DNA from: QAND01 sp003150225
GTDB lineage: Bacteria > Bacillota > Clostridia > Christensenellales > QAND01
Reading direction: 5' to 3'
Length of the DNA stretch: 64,000 nucleotides
NCBI RefSeq assembly: GCF_044357945.1
Contig: NZ_CP076563.1
Coordinates: forward strand, 1,426,001-1,490,000
Both the position numbers and the translations under genes were made by a program. Within the stretch, counting starts at the first letter, position 1, and each line of letters opens with the position of its first letter. The notes beneath the pieces are model-generated. The model saw only the letters and a program-made list of their open reading frames with translations, was not told where the DNA came from and made no database searches. Below are positions 9,342 to 16,516 of the stretch, in pieces.

Positions 9342-9545
9342 GGTTATTGGTAGGGCGGCGTATCCTACATGCCAGGTACCCTTTCGGGTGTGCCGGGAGC
9401 CATTTCCGGTCCTCAACAACCATCAACGGGAAAGACCCGACAAAAGCCAGGTCTTCCGATAAACGTTTTTGGTGGGGCGGCGTATCCCACATCTCTTTCA
9501 GACCATAAAGGCGCGGCGGGTGCCAGTTCCGCCCTCAAAAACCAT
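9342..9545 (-). ncRNA. Tandem pair of structured RNA elements of unknown class
   Basis: Two copies of about 80 nt (9465-9545, then 9342-9423 in transcript order) share the ends GGTTnTTG and CAAnAACC, which pair. They also share an inner hairpin closed by GCGG/CCGC in one copy and CCGG/CCGG in the other, a third small hairpin (with a GAAA loop in the second copy), and a fourth, GTRGG/CCYAC, around an identical loop ATACGCCGC. Base changes between the copies keep the pairing in at least three stems, while loop sequences stay constant. That pattern indicates selection on RNA structure. A terminator follows. I do not recognise the class. It could be a tandem aptamer, a 3'-UTR element of the toxin mRNA, or an independent small RNA. 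Confidence 0.6.
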
Positions 9546-9564
9546 TCAATATTATATAACCTAA

Positions 9565-10041
9565 TTATTCAAGGCTCAATATATTATGGAAGTACTTTAT
9601 AGTGGAATATCTATATCTTCTTTCAAATTCCCTTAAATGCAAAGGGCGATTCCCCTTTTGATGTTCTATATAGTCATTGATATAACTTGAAATATCCCTT
9701 GCTATTTTATGATAATTTTTTACCGCCTCGTTATATTCGTCTTGATCTACTATAGATCGCCCAATAACTAGATATTCCAAGTTTTTTACTAAAACAACTT
9801 TTGTATAGTCCAACCCAGATTTTGAGCTTTTTGATCTAATTGTATTTTTAAAAAAATACGCGCTATTGTGACGGATGTGCGATCTAAAAGGTATGCATAT
9901 GTAATAACCGTTGTCTGCTTTGAGAAGAAGGCAAGCATATGGGCGCTCTGGCTTATCCATCAACTCCGGATAAGCATCCTTTGGATAATCGCAAAAAAAC
10001 TTTTTTGACAAGCACGCTATTGTGATCCTATGCTCCACCAC
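9565..10041 (-). CDS. Type III toxin-antitoxin endoribonuclease toxin, ToxN/TenpN-like
   Basis: This protein has about 158 residues. It carries the pattern of the ToxN/AbiQ/TenpN superfamily: an N-terminal ITIACLSKKFFCDY strand-helix, then RPYACLLLK, the core YICIPFRSHIRHNSAYF, GLDYTKVVLV, and a C-terminal helix ending YRYSTIKYFHNILSL. Such toxins are RNases held inactive by a repeat RNA encoded just upstream. Two identical 52-nt repeats followed by a terminator do lie upstream here. GTG at 10041 is preferred as the start because GGGG lies 6 nt before it; the in-frame ATG at 10053 has no ribosome binding site and abuts the terminator. The family call rests on remembered TenpN/ToxN patterns plus locus architecture. 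Confidence 0.7.
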   Translation of the reverse strand: MVEHRITIACLSKKFFCDYPKDAYPELMDKPERPYACLLLKADNGYYICIPFRSHIRHNSAYFFKNTIRSKSSKSGLDYTKVVLVKNLEYLVIGRSIVDQDEYNEAVKNYHKIARDISSYINDYIEHQKGNRPLHLREFERRYRYSTIKYFHNILSLE

Positions 10042-10055
10042 AACACACCCCATAA

Positions 10056-10082
10056 AGAAGAAGGCCGGCAAAATAGCCAGCC
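10056..10082 (-). terminator. Terminator between antitoxin repeats and toxin gene
   Basis: The reverse-strand stem GGCTGGC/GCCGGCC (one T.G pair) has loop TATTTT and is followed by TTCTTCTTT. In type III systems such a leaky terminator sets the ratio of antitoxin RNA to toxin mRNA. Confidence 0.7.
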
Positions 10083-10091
10083 CGCTCCTTT

Positions 10092-10195
10092 CTTCGCTCG
10101 GTCATTTTTATTTTACCGATGTGTCAGAACCGTCACACATCTTCTTCGCTCGGTCATTTTTATTTTACCGATGTGTCAGAACCGTCACACATCTT
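10092..10195 (-). ncRNA. Type III antitoxin RNA: two identical 52-nt repeats
   Basis: Positions 10092-10143 and 10144-10195 are identical over 52 nt. On the reverse strand each unit contains a hairpin GATGTGT/ACACATC, whose loop holds ACGGTT. An AT-rich stretch with CGGT...ACCG follows. The loop CGGT and the downstream CGGT could both pair with the same ACCG, which is compatible with a pseudoknot as known for ToxI-type RNAs. The repeats lie between a sigma-A-type promoter and the toxin gene. Two repeats is at the low end for this class. Confidence 0.7.
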
Positions 10196-10232
10196 CTTTA
10201 GCGAAGAGCTGGTTTTAGGTGCCAGCCCACCT

Positions 10233-10249
10233 AGGCGATATTATCGCCT
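10233..10249. repeat. 17-bp inverted repeat in the leader of the type III locus
   Basis: AGGCGATA/TATCGCCT is a near-perfect palindrome around a single base. It lies between the promoter and the antitoxin repeats. It may be an operator or a 5' RNA hairpin; no protein partner is visible. Confidence 0.4.
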
Positions 10250-10305
10250 CATTAAAACAAACTCATACGAATGGATGATATTCTAAGCGTCATCCCCGCA
10301 CACAT

Positions 10306-10334
10306 AGTATATGCTAATCCTTGCGCATTGTAAA
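10306..10334 (-). promoter_or_regulatory. Sigma-A-type promoter for the type III toxin-antitoxin locus
   Basis: On the reverse strand TTTACA (10329-10334) and TATACT (10306-10311) are spaced by 17 bp, reading toward the antitoxin repeats about 105 bp downstream. Confidence 0.6.
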
Positions 10335-10642
10335 CATGTTTTTTCTACCATTACATCCATTGATCAATTTCGTGACATCGCGAAAATGATATCATAGCTT
10401 TACCAGCAGATAACATTCGTTTTCTGTTATGGGGCTCGGCGTTTGCTGGGCCCCTATTTTTATTTATACCACCGCATGGTTTCTGGGGAAATTCGCGTTG
10501 AAATAGCCGTTGAAATAGCAAGCCGTTTATTTCAACTTCATACTATTTTTTTGAAACCGAGGCTGATGGGATGGAGAGAGGACGATCCGTGTATTTAAGC
10601 CGTTCCCCGGCGATTCAAGCCATCTTCGGTCCATAATCCGAT
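10335..10642. other. Non-coding junction between mobile DNA and host genes
   Basis: I see no gene here. A forward-strand terminator (10-bp stem 10431-10440/10445-10454 with TATTTTTATTT) lies inside. GTTGAAATA occurs twice (10497-10505 and 10509-10517), with an inverted copy at 10528-10536. Base composition changes from AT-rich to GC-rich across this stretch, so a prophage boundary or attachment site may lie here. I find no integrase and no confirmed attachment repeat. Confidence 0.4.
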
Positions 10643-10683
10643 GGATAAAGGAAAAGCCCCCAACGGGGGCTTTTCCTTTATCC
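10643..10683. terminator. Strong bidirectional terminator downstream of the SDR gene
   Basis: The 19-bp perfect stem (10643-10661 with 10665-10683) has an AAC loop, with A/T-rich arms on both sides. It lies just beyond the stop codon of the reverse-strand reductase gene. Confidence 0.85.
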
Positions 10684-10691
10684 TTTTTCTT

Positions 10692-11483
10692 TTATCCTCC
10701 GTAGAGTTTTCCTACGATCCAGGCGGTAAGGCGGCAGGGAAGCAGACGGCAAAGCACCAGGAACAACTGGTATTTGACGCCCAGGCCGTACTGGGGTTTG
10801 ACCCTCTGCCTCAGGGCGATTCGGGCGATTCGCGCGCCAGCTGCCCTTGCGGACATACCATGAAGCTCGTCCTTTTCCATGGTGGCCACCGATCGGGAGA
10901 TACGGCCCTGGTAGAGGTCGTCTCCCTCTATGACCTTCTGCCGGGCGCCGGTAAACCCCGTATGAATATCCCCGGGCAGTACGGCGCATACCTGGATGCA
11001 AAAGGGGGCTACCTCGCTGTAAAGGGCGGTGCAGTAGGCGGTAATGGCGGCCTTGGATACGGAATAATAGGTTTGAAAAGGGATGGGGATGGCCGCGGCC
11101 ACCGAGCTGATGCAGACGATGCGTCCCCCTCCCTGCTGGCGCAGGATGGGCAGCACCGCCCGGACGCAGTTGTCCATGCCGAAAAAGTTGACCTCCATCT
11201 GGGCCCGAACCTGCTGGCCAGAGGTAAACTCCACAGCGCCGGAGATACCGAAGCCGGCGTTGCTGATAAGGATATCCAGCCGGCCTTCCATCTCATATAT
11301 CCGGTTCAGTGCCGCCCGGACGGCTCCTTCATCGGTGACATCGCAGGTGATGTGGAGGACGCCATCCTGGCTTTTTCCATGGCGGCTCAGCTCATAGACC
11401 TTGACGCCTTGCTGACAGAGGGCCAGAGCGGTTTCCCGTCCGATGCCGCTGCTGCCCCCGGTTACGACGGCGATTCTGCTCAT
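10692..11483 (-). CDS. Short-chain dehydrogenase/reductase coupled to an alpha-oxoamine synthase
   Basis: This protein has 263 residues from the ATG at 11483. The N-terminal nucleotide-binding motif is TGGSSGIG (residues 8-15), followed by the NAG strand motif (ISNAGFG), a catalytic Ser (ISSVAA) and the active-site YxxxK (YYSVSK). The C-terminus is hydrophobic and may touch the membrane. Its ATG overlaps the stop codon of the upstream synthase gene (ATGA), so the two are translationally coupled. If the synthase makes a 3-ketosphinganine-type product, this enzyme would be the matching ketoreductase. That pairing is inferred from context; general SDR function is certain. Confidence 0.85.
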   Translation of the reverse strand: MSRIAVVTGGSSGIGRETALALCQQGVKVYELSRHGKSQDGVLHITCDVTDEGAVRAALNRIYEMEGRLDILISNAGFGISGAVEFTSGQQVRAQMEVNFFGMDNCVRAVLPILRQQGGGRIVCISSVAAAIPIPFQTYYSVSKAAITAYCTALYSEVAPFCIQVCAVLPGDIHTGFTGARQKVIEGDDLYQGRISRSVATMEKDELHGMSARAAGARIARIALRQRVKPQYGLGVKYQLFLVLCRLLPCRLTAWIVGKLYGG

Positions 11484-12664
11484 GGCTCTAGCCCATGCCG
11501 CTTTAGCACCTGGGCGATGATCCCCACGGCCTCGTCGATAAGGGAGGGGGTATGGGTGGCCATGAGGCTGGTCCGCAGCAGGCATTGATCCTCCGGCGTG
11601 GCGGGTGGCAGGACGGGGTTCACATATACCCCTGCTTCATACAGCTCCTTGTTGATGGTAAGGGTAGTGATGGCGTCATAGGTGAAGATAGGGATGATGG
11701 GCGTCTCGGAAAGCCGGATCTTGACCCCGGCCTCTAACAGCTTTTGCCGCATGTAGCCGGAGATCTGGCTTAGCTGATCCACCAGCTGAGGCTGGGCGCA
11801 AAGCTTGCGGAGCGCCGCCAGGGCTACGGCACAGCTGGCCGGGGTGATGGAAGCGGAGAAGATAAAGGGACGGGAGTTGTGGCGTACATAGTCCGCCACC
11901 TCCTGGCTGGCGGCCATGTAGCCGCCCAAGCTGGCCAGGGATTTGGAGAAGGTGCCCATATAGATGTCCACTTCCTCCTCCAGGCCGAAGTAGCTGGCGG
12001 TGCCGCGCCCTCCCTCGCCGATGACCCCCAAGCCGTGGGCGTCGTCCACCATAATGCGTGCGCCATAGGCCTTAGCTAAGGCTACGATTTCCGGCAGTTT
12101 TGCGATGTCGCCGCCCATGGAGAACACCCCGTCGGTCACGATCAGTTTTCCGGCGCTTTCCGGCACCTTTTGCAGCTGCCGTTCCAGATCCTCCATATCG
12201 TTGTGCCGGTAGCGCAGCATCTTGCCGTAGCTGAGCTTGCAGCCATCGTAGATGGAGGCGTGGTTTTCCCGGTCGCAGAGCACATAGTCGTTCCGGCCAA
12301 CCAGAGCGCTGATGATGCCCAGGTTGGACTGGAATCCGGTGGAGAAGGTAACCACCGCGTCCTTGCGGAGAAATGTCGCCAGTTCCCGTTCCAGCTCCAG
12401 GTGCAGGGACAGGGTGCCGTTGAGGAACCGGGAGCCGGAGCAGCCGGATCCATACCGTTCAAAGGCCGCTATGCCCGCCGCCACGATATCGGGATCGGTG
12501 GTAAGCCCTAGATAGTTGTTGGAGCCCAGCATGATGCGGCGTTTGCCCTCCATGATGACCTCTACATCCTGCCGGGATTCCAGGGCATGAAAATAGGGAT
12601 AGATGCCCATGCTTTGTATCTCTTTGACCAGGGTGAAGTCCTGGCACTTTTTGAATAGATCCAT
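11480..12664 (-). CDS. PLP-dependent alpha-oxoamine synthase, serine palmitoyltransferase-like
   Basis: This protein has 394 residues. It is a fold-type I PLP enzyme of the family containing serine palmitoyltransferase (SPT), glycine C-acetyltransferase and 8-amino-7-oxononanoate synthase. Visible motifs are GSNNYLGL, GSGCSGSRFLNG, the His stacking motif ENHASI, the PLP-binding Asp in VDDAHGLG, and the Schiff-base Lys in GTFSKSLASLGG. The N-terminus (YPYFHALES) and the long stretches around the active site resemble Bacteroidetes SPT as I remember it, more than BioF or KBL. The next gene is a coupled reductase. The likely reaction is condensation of an amino acid with an acyl-CoA or acyl-ACP; which substrates is uncertain. 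Confidence 0.8.
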   Translation of the reverse strand: MDLFKKCQDFTLVKEIQSMGIYPYFHALESRQDVEVIMEGKRRIMLGSNNYLGLTTDPDIVAAGIAAFERYGSGCSGSRFLNGTLSLHLELERELATFLRKDAVVTFSTGFQSNLGIISALVGRNDYVLCDRENHASIYDGCKLSYGKMLRYRHNDMEDLERQLQKVPESAGKLIVTDGVFSMGGDIAKLPEIVALAKAYGARIMVDDAHGLGVIGEGGRGTASYFGLEEEVDIYMGTFSKSLASLGGYMAASQEVADYVRHNSRPFIFSASITPASCAVALAALRKLCAQPQLVDQLSQISGYMRQKLLEAGVKIRLSETPIIPIFTYDAITTLTINKELYEAGVYVNPVLPPATPEDQCLLRTSLMATHTPSLIDEAVGIIAQVLKRHGLEP

Positions 12665-12872
12665 CGTTTTTTCATTCCTATCCTAATTTGGATTTAGCGC
12701 CGGCAGCCAGCGCCTCGGGAAGGCGCCCCTGGACTATATCATATTAATACGGCACCATATAAAAATAATATTGGATGGGCGCGGCCCGTGTCAACGCTTT
12801 CCCTAAAAAATCACCGATCTTTGTAGACATTTTCTCGGCCCAATTTTCCCCGCTTCTCGGTCTGTTTCGGCC

Positions 12873-12900
12873 TTAACGGGAATTTAATATCGGCATAATA
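12873..12900 (+). promoter_or_regulatory. Pho-box-like tandem repeats upstream of pstC
   Basis: Three hexamers, TTAACG (12873), TTAATA (12884) and ATAATA (12895), repeat with an 11-bp period. This is the arrangement known for PhoP sites in Bacillus (TTAACA-type hexamers with 5-bp gaps). The gap of about 300 bp between the synthase gene and pstC holds nothing else that I can identify. Confidence 0.5.
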
Positions 12901-12965
12901 ATGGAAAAATACGAGAGGATTATAACAAGGATAATAGGTAGGAGAGCTTGGAGGGCAGGTGTGCC

Positions 12966-13895
12966 ATGAGAAAGCAGTTGATGATAGAAAAAGGAGCAAA
13001 GGGCCTGTTTTTGATCTGCGCGTCCCTTTCGGTGCTGATGGTGGCCATCATCTCGGTATTCATCTTCTTTAAGGGCGCGCCCGCCATGTTCAAAATCGGG
13101 GTGCTGGATTTTATCTTTGGCACCACCTGGCAGCCCACCGCTGAAATATTTGGTATTTTCCCTATGATCGTGGCCTCCCTTTTGGCCACTGCCCTTTCGG
13201 TGGCATTTTCCACCTTTGTGGGGATCATGGTAGCGGTGTTCCTGGCGGAGCTGGCTCCAAAGAGGACCGGCCGGGTCATCCGCTCAGCCATTGATCTACT
13301 GGCGGGCATTCCGTCGGTGGTATACGGATTCTTCGGCATGATGGTCGTGGTACCCTTTGTCCGCAGTCTTTTGGGAGGCCCGGGCAACAGCCTCATGGCC
13401 GTGGCCATCATCCTGTCCATCATGGTGCTGCCCACCATCATCAGCATCAGCGTGGACGCCATCCAGGCGGTACCCCGGGAGTATAAGGAAGGCGCCCTTG
13501 CCCTGGGGGCGTCCCAGATACAGACCATCTTCCGGGTGATTCTTCCTGCTGCCAAACAGGGAATCATCGCCGGGGTGGTGCTGGGGGCCGGCCGAGCCAT
13601 CGGCGAGACCATGGCGGTGGTATTGGTTGCGGGCAACCGGCCCGCCATTCCCCAGGTGGCGTTGGATCCCTCCCTGGGCATCGGCAGCTTCTTTACCAAC
13701 ATTGGGCTGACCATCACCGGATGGCTGGGCTCTCCCGTGCGAACCTTGACGGCCAATGTGGCCATGGAGATGTCCTACGCTTCGGGGCTGCACCAGGAGG
13801 CCCTGTTTGCCACCGGCGTGGTGCTGTTCATCTTTATTATGATCCTAAACCTCATCGTCCGCCTGGTGGTAAGGAGGGGAAATGGCAATGCGTAA
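12966..13895 (+). CDS. pstC: Phosphate ABC transporter permease PstC
   Basis: This is a membrane subunit of the high-affinity phosphate importer. It has 309 residues from the ATG at 12966, with about six membrane helices. The permease loop motif has the form EGALALGASQIQTIFRVILP (residues about 176-195), and the preceding segment is IPSVVYGFFGMMVVVP. The chosen ATG has GGAGG upstream; an in-frame TTG at 12948 is less likely because it overlaps that site. First gene of pstC-pstA-pstB-phoU-phoB-phoR. No pstS, the periplasmic phosphate-binding protein, precedes it, which is unusual. Confidence 0.93.
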   Translation: MRKQLMIEKGAKGLFLICASLSVLMVAIISVFIFFKGAPAMFKIGVLDFIFGTTWQPTAEIFGIFPMIVASLLATALSVAFSTFVGIMVAVFLAELAPKRTGRVIRSAIDLLAGIPSVVYGFFGMMVVVPFVRSLLGGPGNSLMAVAIILSIMVLPTIISISVDAIQAVPREYKEGALALGASQIQTIFRVILPAAKQGIIAGVVLGAGRAIGETMAVVLVAGNRPAIPQVALDPSLGIGSFFTNIGLTITGWLGSPVRTLTANVAMEMSYASGLHQEALFATGVVLFIFIMILNLIVRLVVRRGNGNA

Positions 13896-14739
13896 TTCCA
13901 TCAAAACCCGCCGCAAAGCAAAGGACGGCTTCACCTATGGAATCATCTATTTCTGCGCGTTTTTTACGGTGGCTGCCCTCATCGCCATTGTGGGATATAT
14001 TTTGATCAACGGGCTGGGCGGCATCAACTGGGAGTTCCTCTCCGCCCTTTATAAACCCGGGTTGGGACAGGAGGGCATCTGGCCCATGATCGTCTCCACC
14101 CTGATGCTCATCGGCCTTACGGTGATCATTGCCACACCCATTGGCATCCTGTCCGCCATCTACCTCAGCGAGTACGCCAAGAAGGGAGCGCTGCTGGAGC
14201 TGATCCGGTTTGCCACCGAGTCCCTGTCCGGGATTCCGTCCATCATCTACGGACTGTTCGGCTACGCCTTTTTTGTGGTGGTATGCGGGCTAAAACTCAG
14301 CATCCTGTCCGGCGCGCTGACCCTATCCATCATGGTGCTGCCCATCATCATCCGTACCACAGAGGAGGCGCTTTTAGCCATCCCTCAGTCCTATCGGGAA
14401 GGGTCTCTGGCCCTGGGAGCCGGCAAGCTCACCACCATCCTTCGGGTGGTGCTGCCCAGCGCCATCGGAGGGATTCTTACCAGCGTGATCCTGTCCATCG
14501 GCCGGATGGTGGGGGAGACCGCCGCCCTTATCTATACCATGGGCAGTTCGGTCAATGTACCTCAAAGCCTGATGAACGGCGGACGGACCCTCTCCGTTCA
14601 CCTGTATTTTCTGGCCAAGGAGGGCACCGATATGGGCCAGTCTTTTGCCACCGCTGCGGTGCTGCTGATCCTGGTGGCCTTTATCAACTTCCTTGCCAAA
14701 TCCGTGGCAAACGTCCTTCAGAAACGAAACAGGGGGTAA
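13882..14739 (+). CDS. pstA: Phosphate ABC transporter permease PstA
   Basis: This is the second membrane subunit of the phosphate importer, about 285 residues with about six helices. It has the permease motif REGSLALGAGKLTTILRVVL and the segment SGIPSIIYGLFGYAFF. It overlaps the end of pstC by 14 bp. AGGAGG lies 4 nt before the ATG at 13882 and 10 nt before a second ATG at 13888, so the true start may be either. It pairs with PstC to form the transport channel driven by PstB. Confidence 0.93.
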   Translation: MAMRNSIKTRRKAKDGFTYGIIYFCAFFTVAALIAIVGYILINGLGGINWEFLSALYKPGLGQEGIWPMIVSTLMLIGLTVIIATPIGILSAIYLSEYAKKGALLELIRFATESLSGIPSIIYGLFGYAFFVVVCGLKLSILSGALTLSIMVLPIIIRTTEEALLAIPQSYREGSLALGAGKLTTILRVVLPSAIGGILTSVILSIGRMVGETAALIYTMGSSVNVPQSLMNGGRTLSVHLYFLAKEGTDMGQSFATAAVLLILVAFINFLAKSVANVLQKRNRG

Positions 14740-14743
14740 TACC

Positions 14744-15505
14744 ATGCAGATTCAAACGCCTATTGTACAGACCAAGGACCTACACCTGTTTTATGGGGAA
14801 AACGAGGCCTTAAAGGGCATCACGCTGGATGTGGACGCCAACCGGGTAACGGCGCTCATTGGGCCGTCCGGCTGCGGCAAGACCACCTTTCTAAAGACCA
14901 TCAACCGGATGAACGACCTCATCGAAGGGGTACGGATTACCGGCAAGGTGCTGTTTGAGGGGGCGGACATCTACGGGGATTATGAGCTTACCGATCTGCG
15001 AAAGCGGGTGGGCATGGTGTTTCAGAAACCCAATCCCTTTCCCATGAGCGTATATGACAATATCGCCTACGGTCCCCGGGTTCATGGCATCAAGAAGAAG
15101 GCGCAGTTGGATGAAATCGTAGAGCGGAGCCTTAGGGGAGCCGCCCTGTTTGACGAGGTGAAGGACCGGCTGAAAAAAAGCGCGTTGGGGTTGTCGGGAG
15201 GACAGCAGCAGCGGTTGTGCATCGCCCGAAGCCTGGCGGTGGAGCCCGAGGTGCTGTTGATGGATGAACCTACCTCCGCTTTGGATCCCATCTCCACCAG
15301 TAAGGTGGAGGATCTGGTGGCCCAGCTGAAGGAGAAGTATACCATCATCATCGTAACCCACAATATGCAGCAGGCGGCCCGGATCGCCGACAATACCGCC
15401 TTTTTCTTCAAAGGGGAGGTCATTGAGTACGGCGATACCGGCACCATGTTTAACAATCCCAAGGAAAAACAGACGGAGGACTACATCACCGGCCGCTTCG
15501 GCTGA
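14744..15505 (+). CDS. pstB: Phosphate ABC transporter ATPase PstB
   Basis: This protein has 253 residues from the ATG at 14744, with GGGGG just upstream. It has Walker A GPSGCGKTT, a Q-loop, the ABC signature LSGGQQQRL, Walker B VLLMDEPTSALD and the switch His in IVTHNMQQA, all characteristic of PstB. It powers the PstC/PstA channel. An earlier in-frame start at 14693 would overlap pstA and lacks the family's N-terminus, so it is not used. Confidence 0.95.
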   Translation: MQIQTPIVQTKDLHLFYGENEALKGITLDVDANRVTALIGPSGCGKTTFLKTINRMNDLIEGVRITGKVLFEGADIYGDYELTDLRKRVGMVFQKPNPFPMSVYDNIAYGPRVHGIKKKAQLDEIVERSLRGAALFDEVKDRLKKSALGLSGGQQQRLCIARSLAVEPEVLLMDEPTSALDPISTSKVEDLVAQLKEKYTIIIVTHNMQQAARIADNTAFFFKGEVIEYGDTGTMFNNPKEKQTEDYITGRFG

Positions 15506-15784
15506 GCGGCGGCGAGTCGCCGCTGACGTGTCGCGGGAAGGGCTAAAGCGGTAGGAAGCCTATGGAAGTCATCGGCACCGGGCCGTGCCCGGAGACATGT
15601 CGCGGGAAGGATTATGGTGGTAGGAGACCTATGGCGACCATCGGTAGCGGCGCTGGATAGGCACACACCCGCAACTGCGTAGCGGATGCAAAATGGAACC
15701 GGGCACTGACCGGCGGCAAGATGTAGGATAGTAGTACGCCCGCAACCGCAGAGCGGTTGCAAAAAGGGTGCAGGCTCAGCCTGC
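15505..15784 (+). repeat. Mosaic intergenic repeat element, copy 1 (between pstB and phoU)
   Basis: This non-coding stretch is built of palindromes and repeats. It starts with the perfect hairpin at 15505-15524. Two direct repeats of about 46 nt follow (from 15529 and 15598, each starting TGTCGCGGGAAGG and containing CCTATGG and CATCGG). A GCAACCGC/GCGGTTGC hairpin comes next, and the stretch ends with the palindrome GCAGGCTCAGCCTGC (15770-15784). The same modules, on the opposite strand, occur at 60321-60661. It interrupts the pst-pho operon without a T-run, so transcription probably reads through. Confidence 0.7.
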
Positions 15785-15803
15785 AAGAAAAGAGGATGAA
15801 ACC

Positions 15804-16481
15804 ATGACCAGAAACTATTTTGATAAAGAGCTGCTCAAGCTGCACCGGGAGCTGACCGAAATGGGCCGCCGGGTGGACGAGATCATGTCTGAAACCCTGT
15901 TTGCCCTAAAGCGCCAGGATCGGGAAGCCGCCCGCCGGGTGGTGGAGGGGGACGACGAGATCGACGGCATGGAGAATCAGATCGAGCAGATGTGCATGAA
16001 CCTCATCTGCCGGCAGCAGCCCATGGCCGGGGATCTTAGAGTTATTACCGCCACCTTAAAGCTGATCACCGACGTGGAGCGCATCGCCGACCAATGCGCC
16101 GACATCGGGGAGATCCTCATCAAGATGGGGGAGGCTCCCTATGTAAAACCCCTCATCCACCTGCCCCTTATGCTGGACACCGCCCGCAGTATGTTTGCCC
16201 GGGCCATCAAAGCCTATATCACCCGGGATGTGGAACTTGCGAAAGCCGTCTGCATGGACGATAATATCATTGACGACAACTTCTCCACCGTGGTGATGGA
16301 GCTGTGCAATATCATCGCCGAAAAGGGAACCTCCGTCCGGCAGGCGGTGGACCTTCTTCTCATTGCAAAATACATCGAACGCATCGGCGACCATACCACC
16401 AACATCGCCGAGTGGGTAATCTTTATGGCGACGGGGGAGCATTTGGACCTCAACGTACACGAAACCCCCGCTGGGGAATAG
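15804..16481 (+). CDS. phoU: Phosphate signalling regulator PhoU
   Basis: This protein has 225 residues with two repeated three-helix PhoU domains. Their metal-binding signatures are DDEIDGMENQIEQM with RVITATLKLITDVERIADQC (first half) and DDNIIDDNF with IAKYIERIGDHTTNIAEWV (second half). PhoU links Pst transporter state to the sensor kinase PhoR and dampens the response when phosphate is plentiful. The start is the ATG at 15804; the upstream in-frame GTG lies inside the repeat element. Placement between pstB and the two-component genes is typical. Confidence 0.95.
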   Translation: MTRNYFDKELLKLHRELTEMGRRVDEIMSETLFALKRQDREAARRVVEGDDEIDGMENQIEQMCMNLICRQQPMAGDLRVITATLKLITDVERIADQCADIGEILIKMGEAPYVKPLIHLPLMLDTARSMFARAIKAYITRDVELAKAVCMDDNIIDDNFSTVVMELCNIIAEKGTSVRQAVDLLLIAKYIERIGDHTTNIAEWVIFMATGEHLDLNVHETPAGE

Positions 16482-16516
16482 GCGCCCCGAAAAATGGATT
16501 AGGAGGATAGACCGCT

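Noticed and set aside
9342..9545. The tandem structured elements as tRNA genes
   Set aside because: Length and outer helix are tRNA-like, but there is no T-loop TTC sequence, no proper anticodon arm, and the last hairpin has a 9-nt loop.
10092..10195. Two-copy direct repeat as a CRISPR array
   Set aside because: The repeats are contiguous with no spacers, and no cas gene is near. Location between a promoter and a toxin gene fits a type III antitoxin RNA.
10497..10536. GTTGAAATA repeats as a prophage attachment site
   Set aside because: Only a local repeat and hairpin; no second copy at the other prophage end can be seen in this window, and no integrase is present.
10641..11588. Long forward-strand reading frame opposite the reductase gene
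   Set aside because: It mirrors the SDR gene, starts inside a terminator and lacks a ribosome binding site. The SDR frame has clear motifs.
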